Positions 63,928 to 64,000 of a stretch of 64,000 nucleotides of DNA are shown one piece after another. Position 1 is the first letter of the stretch, and each line of letters starts with the position of its first letter. The position numbers and the translations under genes are program-made. The notes below the pieces were generated by a model. It saw only the letters and a program-made list of their open reading frames with translations, did not search any database and had not been told where the DNA came from. The stretch lies in NCBI RefSeq assembly GCF_030546695.1, contig NZ_JAUOTP010000005.1, positions 328,664 through 392,663 of the forward strand, in the 5' to 3' direction. This DNA comes from Sphingomonas natans (GTDB lineage: Bacteria; Pseudomonadota; Alphaproteobacteria; Sphingomonadales; Sphingomonadaceae).

Positions 63928-64000
63928 CTATCGGCTCAGATTGGCCAGCATCGGCCGGCAGGCTGCATCCGCAACCGAAAGCTGCCAGACGGACGAGGTC

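Noticed and set aside
1..64000. CRISPR arrays, tRNA/rRNA genes, integrases, insertion sequences
   Set aside because: Looked for repeat-spacer periodicity, tRNA-like cloverleaf ends and DDE/tyrosine or serine recombinase motifs; none recognised.

Overview
The window is GC-rich alphaproteobacterial DNA, most likely from a sphingomonad (Sphingomonas-like). The evidence is the direct-repeat LexA boxes (GTTC-N7-GTTC), the MucR proteins without zinc-finger cysteines, the DUF736/DUF2493/DUF6117/DUF932 set typical of sphingomonad mobile elements, the imuA-imuB-dnaE2 mutasome and a LuxI-type AHL synthase. No rRNA, tRNA, CRISPR array, integrase or transposase was recognised.

Layout. (1) 1-5.2 kb: conjugation genes on the minus strand in the order ribbon-helix-helix accessory protein, TraD/VirD4-type coupling ATPase, MobF relaxase-helicase. 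Each start overlaps the previous stop as ATGA, and the relaxase runs off the left edge. (2) 5.4-15.4 kb: an accessory island that looks like a defence island. It holds a membrane protein plus DUF5677 pair, a two-reverse-transcriptase DRT3 operon followed by a structured intergenic segment carrying CACACACA (candidate DRT3 ncRNA with an ACACAC template), and a convergent 1257-aa protein ending in a PD-(D/E)XK-like nuclease motif. (3) 15.8-17.4 kb: a nitrilase and a cold-shock protein. (4) 17.9-24.3 kb: small mobile-element genes, including two DUF2493 paralogues and a divergent SRAP pair around a LexA box. (5) 24.5-29.5 kb: an apparently frameshifted htpG and a tightly overlapping operon glutaredoxin-TspO-DCC-DUF427-SDR. 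(6) 29.8-39 kb: a DnaQ-like exonuclease, LexA-box dinB-alkB, and LexA-box imuA-imuB-dnaE2. (7) 39.2-49.9 kb: element maintenance genes (two MucR, DUF5983, DUF932, thermonuclease, ParB-like protein, toprim primase, sigma-region-4-like protein) and a luxI-PhyH dioxygenase-MarR operon. (8) 50.4-64 kb: metabolic and chromosomal-type genes. These are an SDR-P450-MipA-hydrolase operon opposite tetR-ABC-F, a Tet(X)-like monooxygenase with a divergent TetR, a class A PBP, a zinc alcohol dehydrogenase and a hydrolase.

How it fits together. Roughly 0-50 kb reads as one integrative or plasmid-type conjugative element with transfer, partition, primase, quorum-signal and antirestriction-type genes, carrying a defence island and a mobile SOS regulon. 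Three LexA boxes control abasic-site (SRAP), alkylation (AlkB) and translesion (Pol IV, ImuAB-DnaE2) functions. From about 50 kb the content looks chromosomal. It is studded with a degenerate, roughly 60-bp intergenic repeat (five copies seen, one of them inside the island at 15.6 kb).

The most notable items are the DRT3 system with its candidate ncRNA, the large unclassified nuclease-tailed protein beside it, the LuxI-PhyH-MarR operon (possible modified AHL signal), and the SOS-controlled SRAP pair in which one partner has lost the catalytic residues.
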